In this document: piece by piece, positions 33,060 to 44,784 of the stretch
How positions within the stretch are numbered: the first letter of the stretch is position 1
Layout: each line of letters begins with the position of its first letter
Assembly: GCA_944472155.2 (NCBI GenBank)
Contig: OX235273.1
Coordinates: forward strand, 7,785,204 to 7,849,203
Origin: Trichobilharzia szidati
Lineage: Eukaryota > Platyhelminthes > Trematoda > Strigeidida > Schistosomatidae
Length of the DNA: 64,000 bases
Direction: 5' to 3'
The notes under the pieces: generated by a model
Seen by the model: only the letters and a program-made list of their open reading frames with translations
What the model was told of the DNA's origin: nothing
Database searches by the model: none
Position numbers and translations under genes: made by a program

Positions 33060-34250
33060 ACATTCTAAATCAATTTTGTTTTGGAAAGTTGAATTCTATT
33101 GTTTTCGAACGCATAAAGGTTTGACTAAGGCTCCCACAAACTTTGGAATACGCCCTTCCTCAAACACGTTTTGTAGATAGGTTTAAAAGACGTGTGGAAA
33201 CATCAATTTTATGTCCTGTCTCTATAATATATTTCCACACAGAAGAGCCAGGTATCCTGTTGTCGCGTATTAATGGGTTTTGGGATTCAATTTGCTTCTG
33301 AAGCCACTTAGGAATATGCTCTGAAGCCAGTCCTTACTTTCAGAGATCGATGAGTCCTCTCTATATATGTGTGGCCACACGTACATTCGAATTGGGAGGT
33401 GACATCATTTTTCGCATGTTCAAAGGGCTTAGATGGATGAATATATCGGCTTCACATTCTCAATTATTATGATATTAGCTGTATAAAAAGTCTCTTTAAA
33501 CACAGCAGCGTTCAGTCTTTGTGTAGTTGTCAGCCATTTAATTTAGAATGTTTTGGATGACATTTTAGAAAACCACTGTATCGTAAGATAAACTTGGCGC
33601 ACTCTTAAGTATGATTGAAATCCCCACAAGTTCAGTCAAATTAGCCGATGATGGCAATATAATATATTTGAGTTTAAGCTTGATTGGGTGAAGAAAAATA
33701 TGCCGAATAGGTCTACGGCGATGGTTGTGCCGAAAGCTGTTACTGGCTAGAAATAGGTTGTGATTTCTCTTTGACGTGTGAAAGACGGTCCGTGTTGTTC
33801 TCCACCTAATCGAGTTTATTCCGGGCCTAGAAATTCGACGCATACACTGACGTCTCCAGCTACCTCTACGATATCTGTTGTTCACGTATGCTTCAGAAGT
33901 TCAGTTCTTTAATAATAGAACTCGTCTGGGTTACCATCTGTTGTTGCATATTTAGCGATAACTTTTCTTTGGCCGGTTACTTCTTTTTCTAGTGTAAACT
34001 TCTAGCCTCAGGGTACATAAGTGACTGTTAATAGGAATTCAGTCGAGTAATATGACCCCATCCACCCGGCTAGACCAAATATCAGTGTTCCCAGATAAGT
34101 GTACATAAAACTTACTACCCAGCCTTGTAGATGGAGAAGATATTCTTGAAGCACTTCACTAGGATCTTGTATGTAAGTCTTTGAAATGCAACAGAAAGAC
34201 TTCCCAAGATCATCATCAAATATATCTGTTGTCCTATTTGCATCAGTGTA
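33060..34250. other. No gene recognised
   Basis: A short plus-strand readable stretch near 33,150-33,230 (ALPQTRFVDRFKRRVE-like, through shifts) faintly resembles a LINE C-terminus but is too short to call. The 106-codon minus ORF at 33,565-33,885 has no motif. Confidence 0.45.
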
Positions 34251-34254
34251 GAAA

Positions 34255-35160
34255 CATTGCAGATGGTAAGGTTGAATGTGACGTGGTAGAGCACGTTGAC
34301 CGCTTCACTTACTTGGGAAGTACTATCAGCCCCAAACGGCTTGATCTCTGATGAAATCTCAGCACGAATACAGAGGGCTAGTTTCGCATATGCCAGTTTA
34401 CGCAGTCTCTGGCGTACACATGATATTCGACTATCGACCAAAGGGCGTGTGTATTGCTCAGCAGTTCTCTCCGTTCTCCTTTATGGCTGTGAGACCTGGC
34501 CATTGAGAGCAGAAGACATGAAAAGATTAGCTGTCTTCGATCATAGGTGTCTGCGTTCTATCTCCCGCGTGAAGTGGTATAATAAGTTGAGCAATACTGA
34601 GGTTATGCTATAGTCGAGTGCTAGGTAAGGAGGGGAAATCAATCGACGAGACTGTGAAATTACATCGACTGAGATGGTTACGACATGTGTTACGTATGCC
34701 TAGTCATCGCCTTCCTCAACAAAGGGCATTGTTAGTTGATATAGGGTTAGGCTGGAAAAGAGCTAGCGGCGGTCAAACCAAAACATGGCTTCACCAGTCA
34801 ATGAAATCTACGACAGTTAGTCTAAGCCACGTAGGAAGGTGTAGACTTCCTGACTGGTTGGGGTCCTCGGGACGGTAAAAACCAATGGTTGGAGACAATT
34901 GGTGACATGGCTCAAAATCGTTCTCAGTGGCTAGCGCAGATGCACCCACTCCTTGTGACTTATGATTTCCAATGAAACTGTTTTGTTCTCCGTTATTACT
35001 ATACCTTTGTCTCACAACTCTGTTTACTCTCTATATTATACATTTCTCCTACTTTCTTCTTTTGGTTTATGTGCTACAAGGAGGGAGTGTGGCGACTTGA
35101 ACTGGCGCACATATGTGCAAAGTTCTATGTGGAAAACAGGCAGACAGATAGAAGGTTGAA
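34255..35160 (+). pseudogene. RTE/SR2-like LINE, C-terminal region and 3' UTR
   Basis: The best-preserved copy of this family here. The frame 34,296-34,613 contains RIQRASFAYASLRSLWR, STKGRVYCSAVLSVLLYG, then CETWPLRAEDMKRLAVFDHR and CLRSISRVKW. After a frame break (~34,613) it resumes as KEGKSIDETVKLHRLRWLRH then VLRMPSHRLPQQRALL. RT core and endonuclease are absent. The 3' UTR runs to the GTTCTATGTGGAAAACAGG block at ~35,150. Confidence 0.85.
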
Positions 35161-35169
35161 TGTGACACA

Positions 35170-36430
35170 CAGTTTGAGAATATCTGTGTTAGATATTGCA
35201 TTGGAGGCCAAGTTTCTGATAATAGCGAATTAGAAACTGGAAGTGGTACGGAGAGGTTGAGATTTTATGCAGTAAAGAACGGCTGACGAAGGTGATTGTA
35301 AAAATAAAAACGAAATGGTTTATATATATGAGAATAAATGGCGAAATAGTTTGTGACACTGTGTACAGACGACTAAAGTTTTATATTGATTTTTGTAATA
35401 GTTGAGATTCTGCCTGAACTCCCCCCAAACAGAAGCAGGTGACTGTTTTACGGAGTAACTTCCTGAGCCTTTGACTTGGAACCTGATCTCTATAGAACAG
35501 CAGAGCTAAATTCCAATAGTTACCGGTGACTGGTCAGGTTTGTTCTTCTCAAATACTGGAGTTCATATGCACCATAATAATAATCTGCTTTATTCCAAAA
35601 ACAGCACTCCTTATAATACAGAATGGAATTCTCAGTATTTGTCACAATATTCCATCTGATTTACTCAAAATATAAATAAAATTAAAACAAAATTCACCAG
35701 AGGAATTTGTCCACCTTTACGGTAGGAATAAAGTCAAAAATATTCGAAGTACAAAATGAGAATAGTAAATATAATAATAATAACAGTGAATTTGTTTCAA
35801 ACAGTATTGTCGATTCAGTTCGGAAATTTTAGCATGTTATAGATTATTGGATCTAATGTTCTGTTGATATAGTATAATGGTGAGAGGAAATACAAAGTTA
35901 ACAGTTATAACACAGCTTAAATGATGTTTTCACACTTATGAAAAGATAAATAAACAAAACAAAAAATTGAGAGGATTATGAATATAATAACAATAATAGG
36001 TTGATATTGTAAGGGTGGAGGAAATGGTTTATTTAGTAGTGCAAAGAAGGTTAGTTAGTTTATGCCTAACACTGTTTTCATCACATAAAACAATTTGTAC
36101 CAAATATTGTATAGTAGAATTTTTATACTTAGACGTACGTGCATAAATTCTTCTGAAAAGACTTCTTGTTTTATCTCAGGAGACACAAGGTTGGAGCTGC
36201 GGGTGCTGTCGTGGATGCTGACAGTCTGACAAAATTCCTTCAGAAAATTTGTTGCATGACACCACGTGTCTGTCATCAATGACAATGTCAACGATATAGC
36301 CCAATGGGATACCACTCACCCAGCTGACTGACAGTCTTCAGAGTACTACGAAGTATGACATAGTCTTTTTTAAGCAATCCAAGAAAGAATAAGCAGTGGT
36401 GAGCAGTAAAGAAGAATAGGTAAAATACAC
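35170..36430. other. No gene recognised; LINE tails
   Basis: AT-rich. ATAATAATAATCTGC at 35,575 looks like another LINE 3' tail on the minus strand. The 86-codon minus ORF at 36,055-36,315 has no motif. Confidence 0.45.
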
Positions 36431-37720
36431 GAGTTGATAACCTGTTAGAGGAGGGGTTGGATTATGTTTGAGTGCCTTAACTTCTTAATGTAGGAAGTCA
36501 GACGAAATATTCTTTCAGAAATCGCTAAGACATGGGAGAACCAGGATAGGTCAGAAGAGAGAATTAATCCAAGATACTTAACTTCAGACTTGCTTTCTAT
36601 ATCACTATCATCGATTTTGCAAGGGTCATAGGAACCAACGGCTTCATTTAACTTTCGTTTACATCGGAAACTGAAATTAACAGTCTGACATTTGGAAGGA
36701 TTTAGTTTAAGGCCGTTAGACGTAGACCATTTGCTAACTCCTGATAGAGAGTTGTTCATCTTAGTACAGTCTAGCTGACAGTTAACAGACATTGAAATAG
36801 TTAGATCATCAGCATACTTAACAAAGTTCATTTCATCAGAGTGAGGCAAGTCATACAAGAAGAAAGAAAAAGAAAAGGAGAAAGGACAGCGCCTTGAGGG
36901 ACACAAGCCTCAGTAAGCAACGAAGTGGACGACTTTCCTTTACATACAGTGTATTGCTTTCTTTCTGAGAAATAAGAATGCAGGCATTTGACAATCCAAC
37001 AGTCAGTTTGAGTTTCAGCAAGCTTGATATAAGAATAAAACTTGGGCACTGTGGTAGAGTGTAATTCCATTATGGGTAAATTTTTATTTTGATAGAGTCT
37101 CACAGTGTTATACAGTAATATTTACTGATGACGTTTCGAGCACAAACTATTGCTCATAATCATATCAAGTTGATTATGAGCAATAGTTTGTGCTCGAAAC
37201 GTCATCAGTAAATATTACTGTATAATACTGTGAGACTCTATCAAAATAAAAATTTACCCATAATGGAATTTCAGCAAGCTTATTTAACAAAATGTCCCTA
37301 GGTACTGAGTCGAAAGCAGATGTGTAATCTAGGAAGGTGCAGCGAACAAACTTAGACCCCTTGTCTAAGCTGGAGGTAATGTTATGATGCAGGACGGCAA
37401 ATGTGCATCTAAAGTACTTCTACTGTGTTTATAGGAGAATTGTTTGGGATCGTTAAAGGCTTTAAGTGAGAGTTGAAGATTAAGTAAGAGTAACTTTTCC
37501 ATAGTGTTTAGAAAAGGAAAGGTGATAACAATAGGTCTAAATTTAAAACTTGTTCCAGTAGATGACTTAAGTATAGGTACAATTTTAATGTCCTTCCAAA
37601 CTGCTGGCACGAAATTTCTGAAAAAAGATTCATTAAATATATCCATGAGAGGATAACACAGGATATCTGCACATTTTTTTAAGAATAAGGCTATGCAAAC
37701 CATCTGAACCTAGGCTACAA
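36430..37720 (-). pseudogene. L2/CR1-like LINE reverse transcriptase, interrupted by a foldback insertion
   Basis: Minus-strand RT in pieces: 37,703-37,365 (SFFRNFVPAVWKDIKIVPIL, KFRPIVITFPFLNTMEKLLL), 37,355-37,282 (FLDYTSAFDSVPRDILLNKL, RT motif A with both Asp), 37,025-36,828 (WIVKCLHSYFSERKQYTVCK, CVPQGAVLSPFLF) and 36,906-36,445 (FVKYADDLTISM with intact YADD, GLKLNPSKCQTVNF, VKYLGLILSSDLSW). The reading frame would join if the insert at 37,026-37,268 were absent. Frameshifts near 36,850 and 37,370 also break it. Endonuclease is absent. Confidence 0.85.
37026..37268. mobile_element. ~243-bp foldback insertion flanked by a 13-bp target duplication
   Basis: TTTCAGCAAGCTT occurs on both sides (37,013-37,025 and 37,269-37,281), and removing the insert restores the KLAE codons of the RT. 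The insert consists of about 37 bp of unique sequence and an inverted repeat with arms 37,063-37,162 and 37,171-37,270 (the last two bases overlap the duplication), 99 of 100 positions matching, and an 8-base loop. The arms belong to dispersed repeat F. Confidence 0.88.
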
Positions 37721-38420
37721 GAAGGGTTCAGAGACTGGAGACATTTTAGAACATCATTTGGGATTAGCATTTTCTAACTCCCGTAGGGTGGTCGTTTTGT
37801 GTCCACAGGTCAGGTGTTAAGCGACGAATATTCTCATTCAACTTTTCACTTTTCTAAATACACCTTCCTTCATGTGATAGTGCTGAATAGGATTTACCTG
37901 AAAGTGTCTATAAACGCATGGCTGCATGAGAGAACTTTGAGGTGATGACAACCGGAATTCACATATCTTTGGTCATAACTAACCATTTACGAGGGATAGA
38001 GACATATCAACCGAATATCTTCAATAAAATCTCCTGCTAAAACCAATAGGATGAGGGAAATGGAGATAGATAGGACATATTACTGAGAAGACTTTCCAGT
38101 GACATTAAAGGCGCCAAAAAGCTCCTTGATTGGAACCCGAATAGGACACAGTGGATTGAGCATGGGTCTTCGGGTGATATGGAGAAGATTGTGTTAGCAG
38201 GAGATGAATTTAATCATAGAAGGAGGGGACATCTGAGACCCTACGTAGTAGGATTCTTAATAAAGCACGAATTAGGGTGGTGGCATTCAAACCTACAAAC
38301 TCACTCATGTAGGACAAGCTGTGTAGGTTAAAGGACCCTGTAGGTTGGTCCAATTAGACAAAATGATATAATTTACAAAATACCTTACGATTCCTGTGAG
38401 TGTGGTCATCAGCATAGGTC
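37720..38420 (+). other. No intact gene; faint RTE C-terminal relic
   Basis: Near 38,050-38,150 the plus strand reads LLRRLSSDIKGAKK then LLDWNPN, resembling the GHTLRRPSSDIAR...WNP block of the RTE relics at 28,191 and 39,800, in opposite orientation to those. The rest shows nothing recognisable. Confidence 0.35.
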
Positions 38421-38424
38421 AGAC

Positions 38425-38768
38425 TGCGGTGAGAGCTGTCTGCTAGCCAACACTGTACATAACAATTTACGTCAATGTTTACGTCCCGAATCGGGATAAT
38501 GAGAAAAAACAAACAAAAAGCTTAACCTTGAGGAACTCAAGAATCAATCACAGTAGACTTAACGTGTGCAAATACGATTCGCAGATATATATTTATATAT
38601 AGCCTGACTTTCTAAGAAATGGGGTCACAAAGAGATGACAGAATAACCTTGAGCAAGAAAACAATCAATCAGAAGAGGCTGTTTTTCCGCTGACAATTAT
38701 GTACATAAATATCTGTTGATTTTCTCAATAAACGATCTGTTGCCTGGCCCTTGTCTTCTGTCGTTACA
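38425..38768 (+). mobile_element. Solo LTR (gypsy-sized), best-preserved copy
   Basis: 344 bp from TGCGGTGAGAGCTGTC to GTCGTTACA. AATAAA (about 38,729) followed by a TGTT-rich stretch some 40 bases before the end fits an LTR polyadenylation signal and fixes the orientation. No target duplication or internal domain was found. Confidence 0.75.
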
Positions 38769-38889
38769 AAACTAATAGATCAGGGATGGTCAAATTGTCA
38801 GAACAGAATAATTTAGCAAAGTGTAGAATGATTGACCCCAAGAAGATAAGTAATCTAGAAACAAAACTCAGCGCTACATTGCACTGCAC

Positions 38890-39425
38890 ATATTAACACA
38901 CAACAACAAAATAGGATGGTACAGAGTCAGAATTCTAAGAAGTAATACAAGTAGGTAGGTGGCGAGAGGGAGAGGTTGATTACTGAATCCTACCTGGTTC
39001 ATCGAGTCTACACACCCAACACATGCAATAGCAGTGATTCAACGCAAATCCCAGAGATATGGAAGATGTCATTACTACCAGTCAAATCACAGGATAATGT
39101 TAAATTTTATTCAATTCACATTATAACATTCTAACAAGTTGTACATTTATTTTGACTATAAAAACATCTTATTTCCCATATGATTGTATTTTGTTAATAA
39201 CACTAATATTACTTCCCAATGTACTTTATCTTATACTGATTTTATTCAAATGTCTAATCATCAATTTTTACTCATGTATATAAACGAAGCAAGGAAGTTG
39301 TGTGACTACCTTGATATGATTCTGAACAGTGTGTAAATTGTGCTCGAAACATGGTCATCAGTAAATATTACTGTATAACAAAAACACTGCGTGTGGTTTT
39401 ATCAAAATAAAATTTTATCCATAAC
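38890..39425. repeat. Dispersed repeat F, copy 2
   Basis: Diverged copy of 1-360, ending in the family signature TGTGCTCGAAACATGGTCATC, then AGTAAATATTACTGTATAAC, then TTTATCAAAATAAAATTTTA and TCCATAA. Confidence 0.6.
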
Positions 39426-39789
39426 AGGCGATGAGAATTTATGGGAAATTATGGAGTCAGGGAAAGAGGATTGCAGAACACTGGGTGGAAAGGAGAGGTG
39501 CTGTTGAAGCCCCTCTGTCCCACTTCGAACCCGAGGGAATAATAATTTATCAATGACTTCTTTAATTTCCGTTTTTTTTTTTAATTTGTGAATATTCCTC
39601 TCTTACCTAAATATCTTATCCATCTTTTATGTCTGTATCTTTTGTTCAGACTACTTTCTTTATTTAAGTACTATATTGCTTAACTCTTCTGTGTTTCAAT
39701 AAGCGTATTAACACCTCGTCATTTTTATCCATTCAACTCTATGTGTACTCACAATCACGTTGCGTAATATTCGATGTGTCACTGATTTC

Positions 39790-40440
39790 ATTATCCGAAT
39801 TATTATTATTATTGTTCCCTTGGGTTCCTAGTGGAACATAGGGCTTCAACTGCACGTCTCCACTTGCTTCTGTCTTCTGCTGTACTTCTCACCTGCATCC
39901 ATGTTAGTCCATACTGTTTCAACTCCTCTTCACACGATCTCCTCAATGTCACCCTCGGACGTCCCACTACTCGCCGCTTCCCTTTCGGATTCCACTCGAG
40001 CATTGGTGTGACGCGCGATGTCACCCAGCGGCCTCCTCAGCGAGTGTCCAATCCATCTCCACTTTCTCCTGCATATTTGTTAGGCGATTGCTTCTTGTTT
40101 TGTTTATTCCCATAGTTTCTTCTTGGTGATTCTTTCCAGCCGGCCATCTGATCTTCAGTATAGAGCGAAGACAGTTAGTTGTTGATAAAGGTCTGCAACA
40201 GGCTGTTGGAAATATTCTTTGTGACCCACCAAGTTTCTGATCCATCCGTATAGAAGAACTGACTGACTTGACGTTTGTATTGAAAATCCGAATCATTTTG
40301 TTGTTGATGCTGAGTGACAGCGGAAGATTTCCAGATTGGTTTCAGGGTGATGAATGTGTTTCTCGCCTTCCCGATTCTCGATTCGACATTCTCGTTCGTC
40401 CATTCCTCCTGTAGTTGAGACAATGCTCCCTACCTAGATA
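39790..40440 (-). pseudogene. RTE-like LINE, C-terminal region and 3' end
   Basis: The minus strand reads QKLGGSQRIF..CLRSILKIRWPAGKNHQ and then MLEWNPKGKRRVVGRPRVTL, followed by RRSCEEELKQYGLTWMQVRS and DRSKWRRAVEALCS, the RTE C-terminal signature. It ends in CCCAAGGGAACAATAATAAT at 39,797-39,823. There is at least one frameshift. RT core is missing. Confidence 0.85.
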
Positions 40441-40639
40441 AGTGAATGAAGTAACCTCTTTCAAATCCCTCCCGTTGATGGTGAATCTTTGTATAATTAT
40501 ATATTACAGCTTTGATAGATTGTATGAAGGCAATGAAACACAATGGTTCCAAGAATTGGTCTGCAGGAACTTGATTGGTTGAGGGATTTTCAACATGATG
40601 AGGTGATATCGATTTGAGAACTAGTGTAAAACTCAACAG

Positions 40640-40870
40640 GGAGTACTGGGCAGTCAGCTGTTTCCTCCCACTAGTTTGGGACTCTTCAGCAATTCTCGCC
40701 CACTGCCAGGGTTCGAAGCCAGGAACTTCCGTCCGGTTACAAGACCAGTGAACTCGTAGACCATTCAGTCACTGGGACCCATTCCACTGGCTGCCAGCCC
40801 ATGAATTCCAGTTTCTGCGAATTCGAGCACGACTGCCACTAGCCAGTGTCATTGTTGGCGACTTGATATA
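40640..40870 (-). repeat. tRNA-like SINE copy with hammerhead-like motif
   Basis: Minus strand: a tRNA-like part with a B-box-like GGCTTCGAACCC and A-box-like GACTGAATGGTC, followed at 40,689-40,660 by CTGAAGA, a stem II (GTCCC...GGGA) and GGAAACAGCTG. CAGTAC further on could form stem I, but the partner reads GAATTG. Core elements are mostly kept with an insertion around GAAA. Confidence 0.65.
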
Positions 40871-40904
40871 GCCCACTGTTCACGACTTCCCTGTAGGTGC
40901 ATTA

Positions 40905-41580
40905 CTTACTACTTTACTTCGGCTACCTCCTACGGGAGGATTAGCCGGCTTCATGAACATAAGAGTTCATGAAGTTTCATGGGAATTTGGTACGAGTGAT
41001 GTCCCCAGAATCGCTCGGCCTTTTGTTTGAGAGTGCAGCTCTAGCCTTTACACAACCAAGTGTGACCTACAAGGCAGTAGGAGTGGAGTAGGGAGTGCAC
41101 TATCCATTGGCAGCCGGTGACCGGAGTTCGGTTCATACGCCTTTTTGAATGGGGCCAGACATCCAGGACATCCAACAAGCCCTTTGTCCATACGTCTGCC
41201 GGTGAGCTCCAGTGAGCTTCATACGCCAGTCGTTGGAGGTTTGGAATCAGGGTTTAGCCATCTCCCCTAGACTGTCATCCAATGGACAGTTAACCCGGTG
41301 AAGAGCGCCGGGCATCCGCTTTCGCCCTCTCACTTTGGTGAAAAACACCTCCGTCACGTGAAGGCAGTGAGTAGGACTTCCTCAGGAGAGGCTATGTAAG
41401 ACGCCCGGTCATATGGGAGCATTTCAAGAGGTGTGCGGAGGGGTGGCCAACCCGCAGCGCAAGGCGCACCCCCGACCATCCTGAGGCTTTGGAGGTACAC
41501 GCTGTGAAGAGAACCAAACTAGGATGAAACAGCTGTTGGATTTTCCAATGGTTCTCTAACTGATGATGAAATCTTGAAAA
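40905..41580 (+). repeat. GC-rich unidentified element ending in a hammerhead-like motif
   Basis: About 600 bp that is clearly more GC-rich than its surroundings, with several potential hairpins: TTCATGAAC...GTTCATGAA at ~40,952-40,977 and CCGGTGAAGAGCGCCGG at ~41,300. No ORF. Its right end, 41,504-41,530, reads GTGAAGA, GAACCAAACTAGGAT, GAAACAGCTG, a decayed hammerhead core in plus orientation. It then runs into the SINE 3' segment TTTTCCAATGGTTCTCTAAC also found at 44,460 and 44,820. It could be the body of a longer SINE or a Penelope terminal repeat. Confidence 0.5.
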
Positions 41581-41644
41581 TAAATAATTTCACGTTGCTC
41601 TTACTTTGTTTAAATTTATCAACGGAGAATAATTATGTGAAATA

Positions 41645-41885
41645 TAGATTATTATTATTATTACTCGTTGCTTATTTCAACCACACATCTCCATTGCGTT
41701 CGGTCCTCTGGCATCTTTATCGCTATTGCCCAAAAGCTTTCATTGTCTCTACACATGGTCTTCTGAATGTCACAACTGGACACGCAATTCATTTCTTTTC
41801 TTGTTTAGGTTCCACTGAAGAGCTTGTCTGATATCGTATGATATCACTTGACGTTCGCCTAAGCATTTATCCAGCCCATCTGAGT
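41645..41885 (-). pseudogene. RTE-like LINE 3' end, highly degenerate
   Basis: ATTATTATTATTACTCGTTG followed by CACATCTCCATTGCGTTCGG and GTTCCACTGAAGAGCTTGTC follows the 3' region of the 30.4- and 39.8-kb RTE copies. No open frame is left. Confidence 0.6.
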
Positions 41886-42110
41886 TTTTTTGGTGCATGT
41901 TATTTGTTATCAAGCTGTACAATCGTATATATATGGTTTTTAAGAAATTATATCCGGTGAGGGAATTAGGTCAAAGGTGTGAATACATGAAATAATAATA
42001 GTATGAAATGCAATTAAAATATTTGTGATTATAATCATAGTTTAATGTCAAGTGGCACAATAATTAATGTCATATATAGAATAATACATAAGGTGTATAG
42101 ATTTTGGAAT
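41885..42110. repeat. Dispersed repeat G, copy 2
   Basis: Matches 31,685-31,830, then ATGAAATGCAATT and GTGATTATAATCATRGTTTA matching 32,480-32,560. The two copies lie beside Penelope-like relics in different orientations (plus at 32.5 kb, minus at 42.4 kb), so the repeat may be a Penelope flank. Confidence 0.55.
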
Positions 42111-42334
42111 GGGGCACATAATTATAAGATTAGTAGACGAATATAAAATGTTACATAACATGGTATGAAATTTAACAATAGCCATCCTTCTTTACAATTC
42201 ACCGTAGAAAAGGAATCCGAACGAAGTATTCCCTCTCTTGAGTGAGAATAGTAATAATAATAATATTAATAATAATCGTAGTAATAAGGGAAAAGTACAT
42301 AGAATAACTAAATAAACAAAATAAATAAATATCT

Positions 42335-42985
42335 ATCCCTCTACGGCCAAGGCAGAAGTAGGGATTGTACATACTTCTTTTGTACACAAAGGTCTGGCTT
42401 AAAGTCATGAATTGCCAAGGCCTCAGCTGTATTTAGAAGTCTGTAACGAAGAAAACGTGGGAAGTTAGCATGGATTCTATATATGATCAGGGTTAACAGA
42501 GTGACAGAAGTCGATCAGGTGTTCCAAAATAGAGCTCCTCACACACTTCCTTTCTCCCTTATAAAACCAAGCTGGAATATGTTCTCGTATCCGTGTGGAA
42601 AGCGGCGTCCCCTGACTACGGCCAATGTACCTAGCTCCACAAGAGCAGGTGAACTGATAGATGCACATGGAGGCGGCCAGACGGGGGAGGTTATCGTTTA
42701 TAAAGGTAGAGAACAACTTGCGGCTAGTGAACGTCATATGTAATTTTGCTGCATAGAACGTCTTACTGACTGATTTGGAGAGACCATTTTTGAGCATATC
42801 TGAAGCTTGATCACCTTTGAATTCCAAGTTCATGAATGAGGTTTTCTTTGCAACTGAGTCGGTGACCAGTTTAGACTGCTTTTCTTTCATGTTGCTGTCA
42901 ATAAATCGGTTAGGGTAACCGTTTTCTGCCAGCTTTGCTTTTAAGAAGTCAGGTTCCGAGTCAACGGAACCTCAATCAATGGATG
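42335..42985 (-). pseudogene. Penelope-like element: RT end plus GIY-YIG endonuclease
   Basis: Minus strand, best Penelope copy here. LKAKLAENGYPNRFIDSNM (thumb region of the RT) leads into a linker and then CIYQFTCSCGARYIGRSQG, the GIY-YIG core with its CCHH-type Cys pair, TRIREHIPAW, and SSILEHLID. A TAG follows DHI, but translation beyond it reads RIHANFPRFLRYRLLNTAEA then LAIHDFKPDLCVQKKYVQSL, the normal C-terminus, so one in-frame stop is the main lesion. The RT catalytic domain is absent (5'-truncated). Confidence 0.88.
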
Positions 42986-43179
42986 CTTGATTAGTTGGTT
43001 GTGCCTAGAGTTCCCTGTCACTTACTTATCCTTTCTAGCTGATGGATCTTCAGAATCAAGAAAAGGCATCTATAGAAGAGATGAATGTCTGAAGTAACCT
43101 CTTGCAAATGATTTAGATTGAAAATCCCCATTGAGTCATACGAAAAAGAGAAGACGTTCAGCGAAGAGACTCTTTTCGG

Positions 43180-44278
43180 CGGCGAATTGATTCACATAGC
43201 TGTACAATCGCATTTATATATATAATTATTTGTGTGTGTTTGTGTACATGAGGTTTGTCAAGTTTAGATAATTGATCAGGTAGTACAAGAATGATCTAAT
43301 ATAGAAACAAGGTGAATTAGACAGCAACTAAAGTAAGATTGAGTTAGTTAGTAAGTTAGATGACGTAATATAATTGACTAAAATGTTTCAACTTAGATCA
43401 GGGTAGCAACAGAGGTAATTACGGGTAGAGAATAATGCCATTTAAATTAGAACCAAAATTGAGCAAATAAGTTGGATAATGTTACATAAATGACTAGAAA
43501 GTGAGCGTTGGTCAAGTCAGTAACAGTGGTAATGAGGTGTGGAAATTAAATCGGGTGAGGTGAGAGAACAGGAAAGTTGAAAATGTAAAATATTAAAATT
43601 GAAAAGACAAAATAATACAAACGAAGAGGCAGAGAAAAAAGACTACGTAGAATTTACTTGTCGGGTAATAAAATAGATTACGTCCATTGCTGCAGAAGCA
43701 ATGGCGATTCACTTGCTCAGTCCTGAAGTCTGCATGCAGAAGAAGTTCGTTCAATCACTACACTTGCAATGGACGTAATCTATCTTAATACCTGACAGCT
43801 AAATTCCACTTAATTTTTTTCTCTTCTATCTCTTCATTTGTATTATTTTGTCTTTTCAATTGTAATATTTTACATTTTCAACTTTCCTGTTCTCTCACCT
43901 CACCCGATTTAATTTCCACACCTCATTACCACTGTTACTGACTTGACCAACGCTCACTTTCTAGTCATTTATGTAACATTATCCAACTTATTTGCTCAAT
44001 TTTGGTTCTAATTTAAATGGCATTATTCTCTACCCGTAATTACCTCTGTTGCTACCCTGATCTAAGTTGAAACATTTTAGTCAATTATATTACGTCATCT
44101 AACTTACTAACTAACTCAATCTTATTTTAGTTGCTGTCTAATGAACCTTGTTTCTATATTAGATTATTCTTGTATTACCTGATTAATTATCTAAACTTGA
44201 CAAACCTCATGTACACACACACACACACAAATAATTACATCTGTACGCGGCTGTACAGCTATGTGAATCAATTCGCCG
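43180..44278. repeat. Giant inverted repeat: ~511-bp arms, 75-base spacer
   Basis: The left arm, 43,180-43,690, is the reverse complement of 43,766-44,278 with only scattered mismatches and small indels. Outer ends read CGGCGAATTGATTCACATAG; inner ends read GATTACGTCCATTGC. The spacer 43,691-43,765 is unique. Arms are AT-rich without ORFs and contain a GT/CA run near the outer end. No other copy lies in the window, and no target duplication is clear. Confidence 0.92.
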
Positions 44279-44429
44279 GAAAAATGCTTTAGGTGACACA
44301 TTCACTAAGTTTTTAGACCCTATGTAAAGAAAAAACTTGACATTAGTTTTTGAAAATTCTTATCATGTTCATTGTTTCGAGTGTTTTTGAAAATCTATAC
44401 ACCGATTTCACAGTAAAGACATCCTAATA

Positions 44430-44720
44430 TGTTATAGGATTTCATCATGAGGTGACATTAGTTAGAGAACCATTGGAAAACCTGGAAGTATTGGACAGGT
44501 GTTTCGTCCTAGTTTGGGACTCTTCACCAGTACGCCGCACCCACCGACAGGATTCGAACCCAGGACATTCTGGCTACAAAGCGAGCTGGCTTGTATACCA
44601 TTAAGCCACTCTGACCCGATCCAATGGCCCATGAATTTTAACTTCTGCCAATTCACGACATAGCGCGACCCCTAGCCAATGTCTTCGGCAAGCATATGTC
44701 CTCACACCGAACCTGCTGCA
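44430..44720 (-). repeat. tRNA-like SINE copy with hammerhead-like motif
   Basis: Minus strand: AATTGGCAGAAGTTAAAATT leader, tRNA-like part with A box GTGGCTTAATGGTATAC and B box GGGTTCGAATCC, then at 44,527-44,501 GTACTG, GTGAAGA, a perfect stem II (GTCC...GGAC) and GAAAC. The first core base is G instead of C, which would inactivate it. The 3' segment (44,500-44,435) reappears inverted at 44,793-44,870. Confidence 0.75.
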
Positions 44721-44784
44721 CCCTACTGGTCACGACTTCTCTCTAGAACTCCAGGTAACTACCTAACTGAATAGAGCAAGTTGT

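Noticed and set aside
37140..37215. Hammerhead in the foldback arms (GAAACGTCATCAG)
   Set aside because: GAAAC and the complement of CTGATGA are present, but on incompatible strands/order; no core CUGANGA precedes the hairpin on the same strand.
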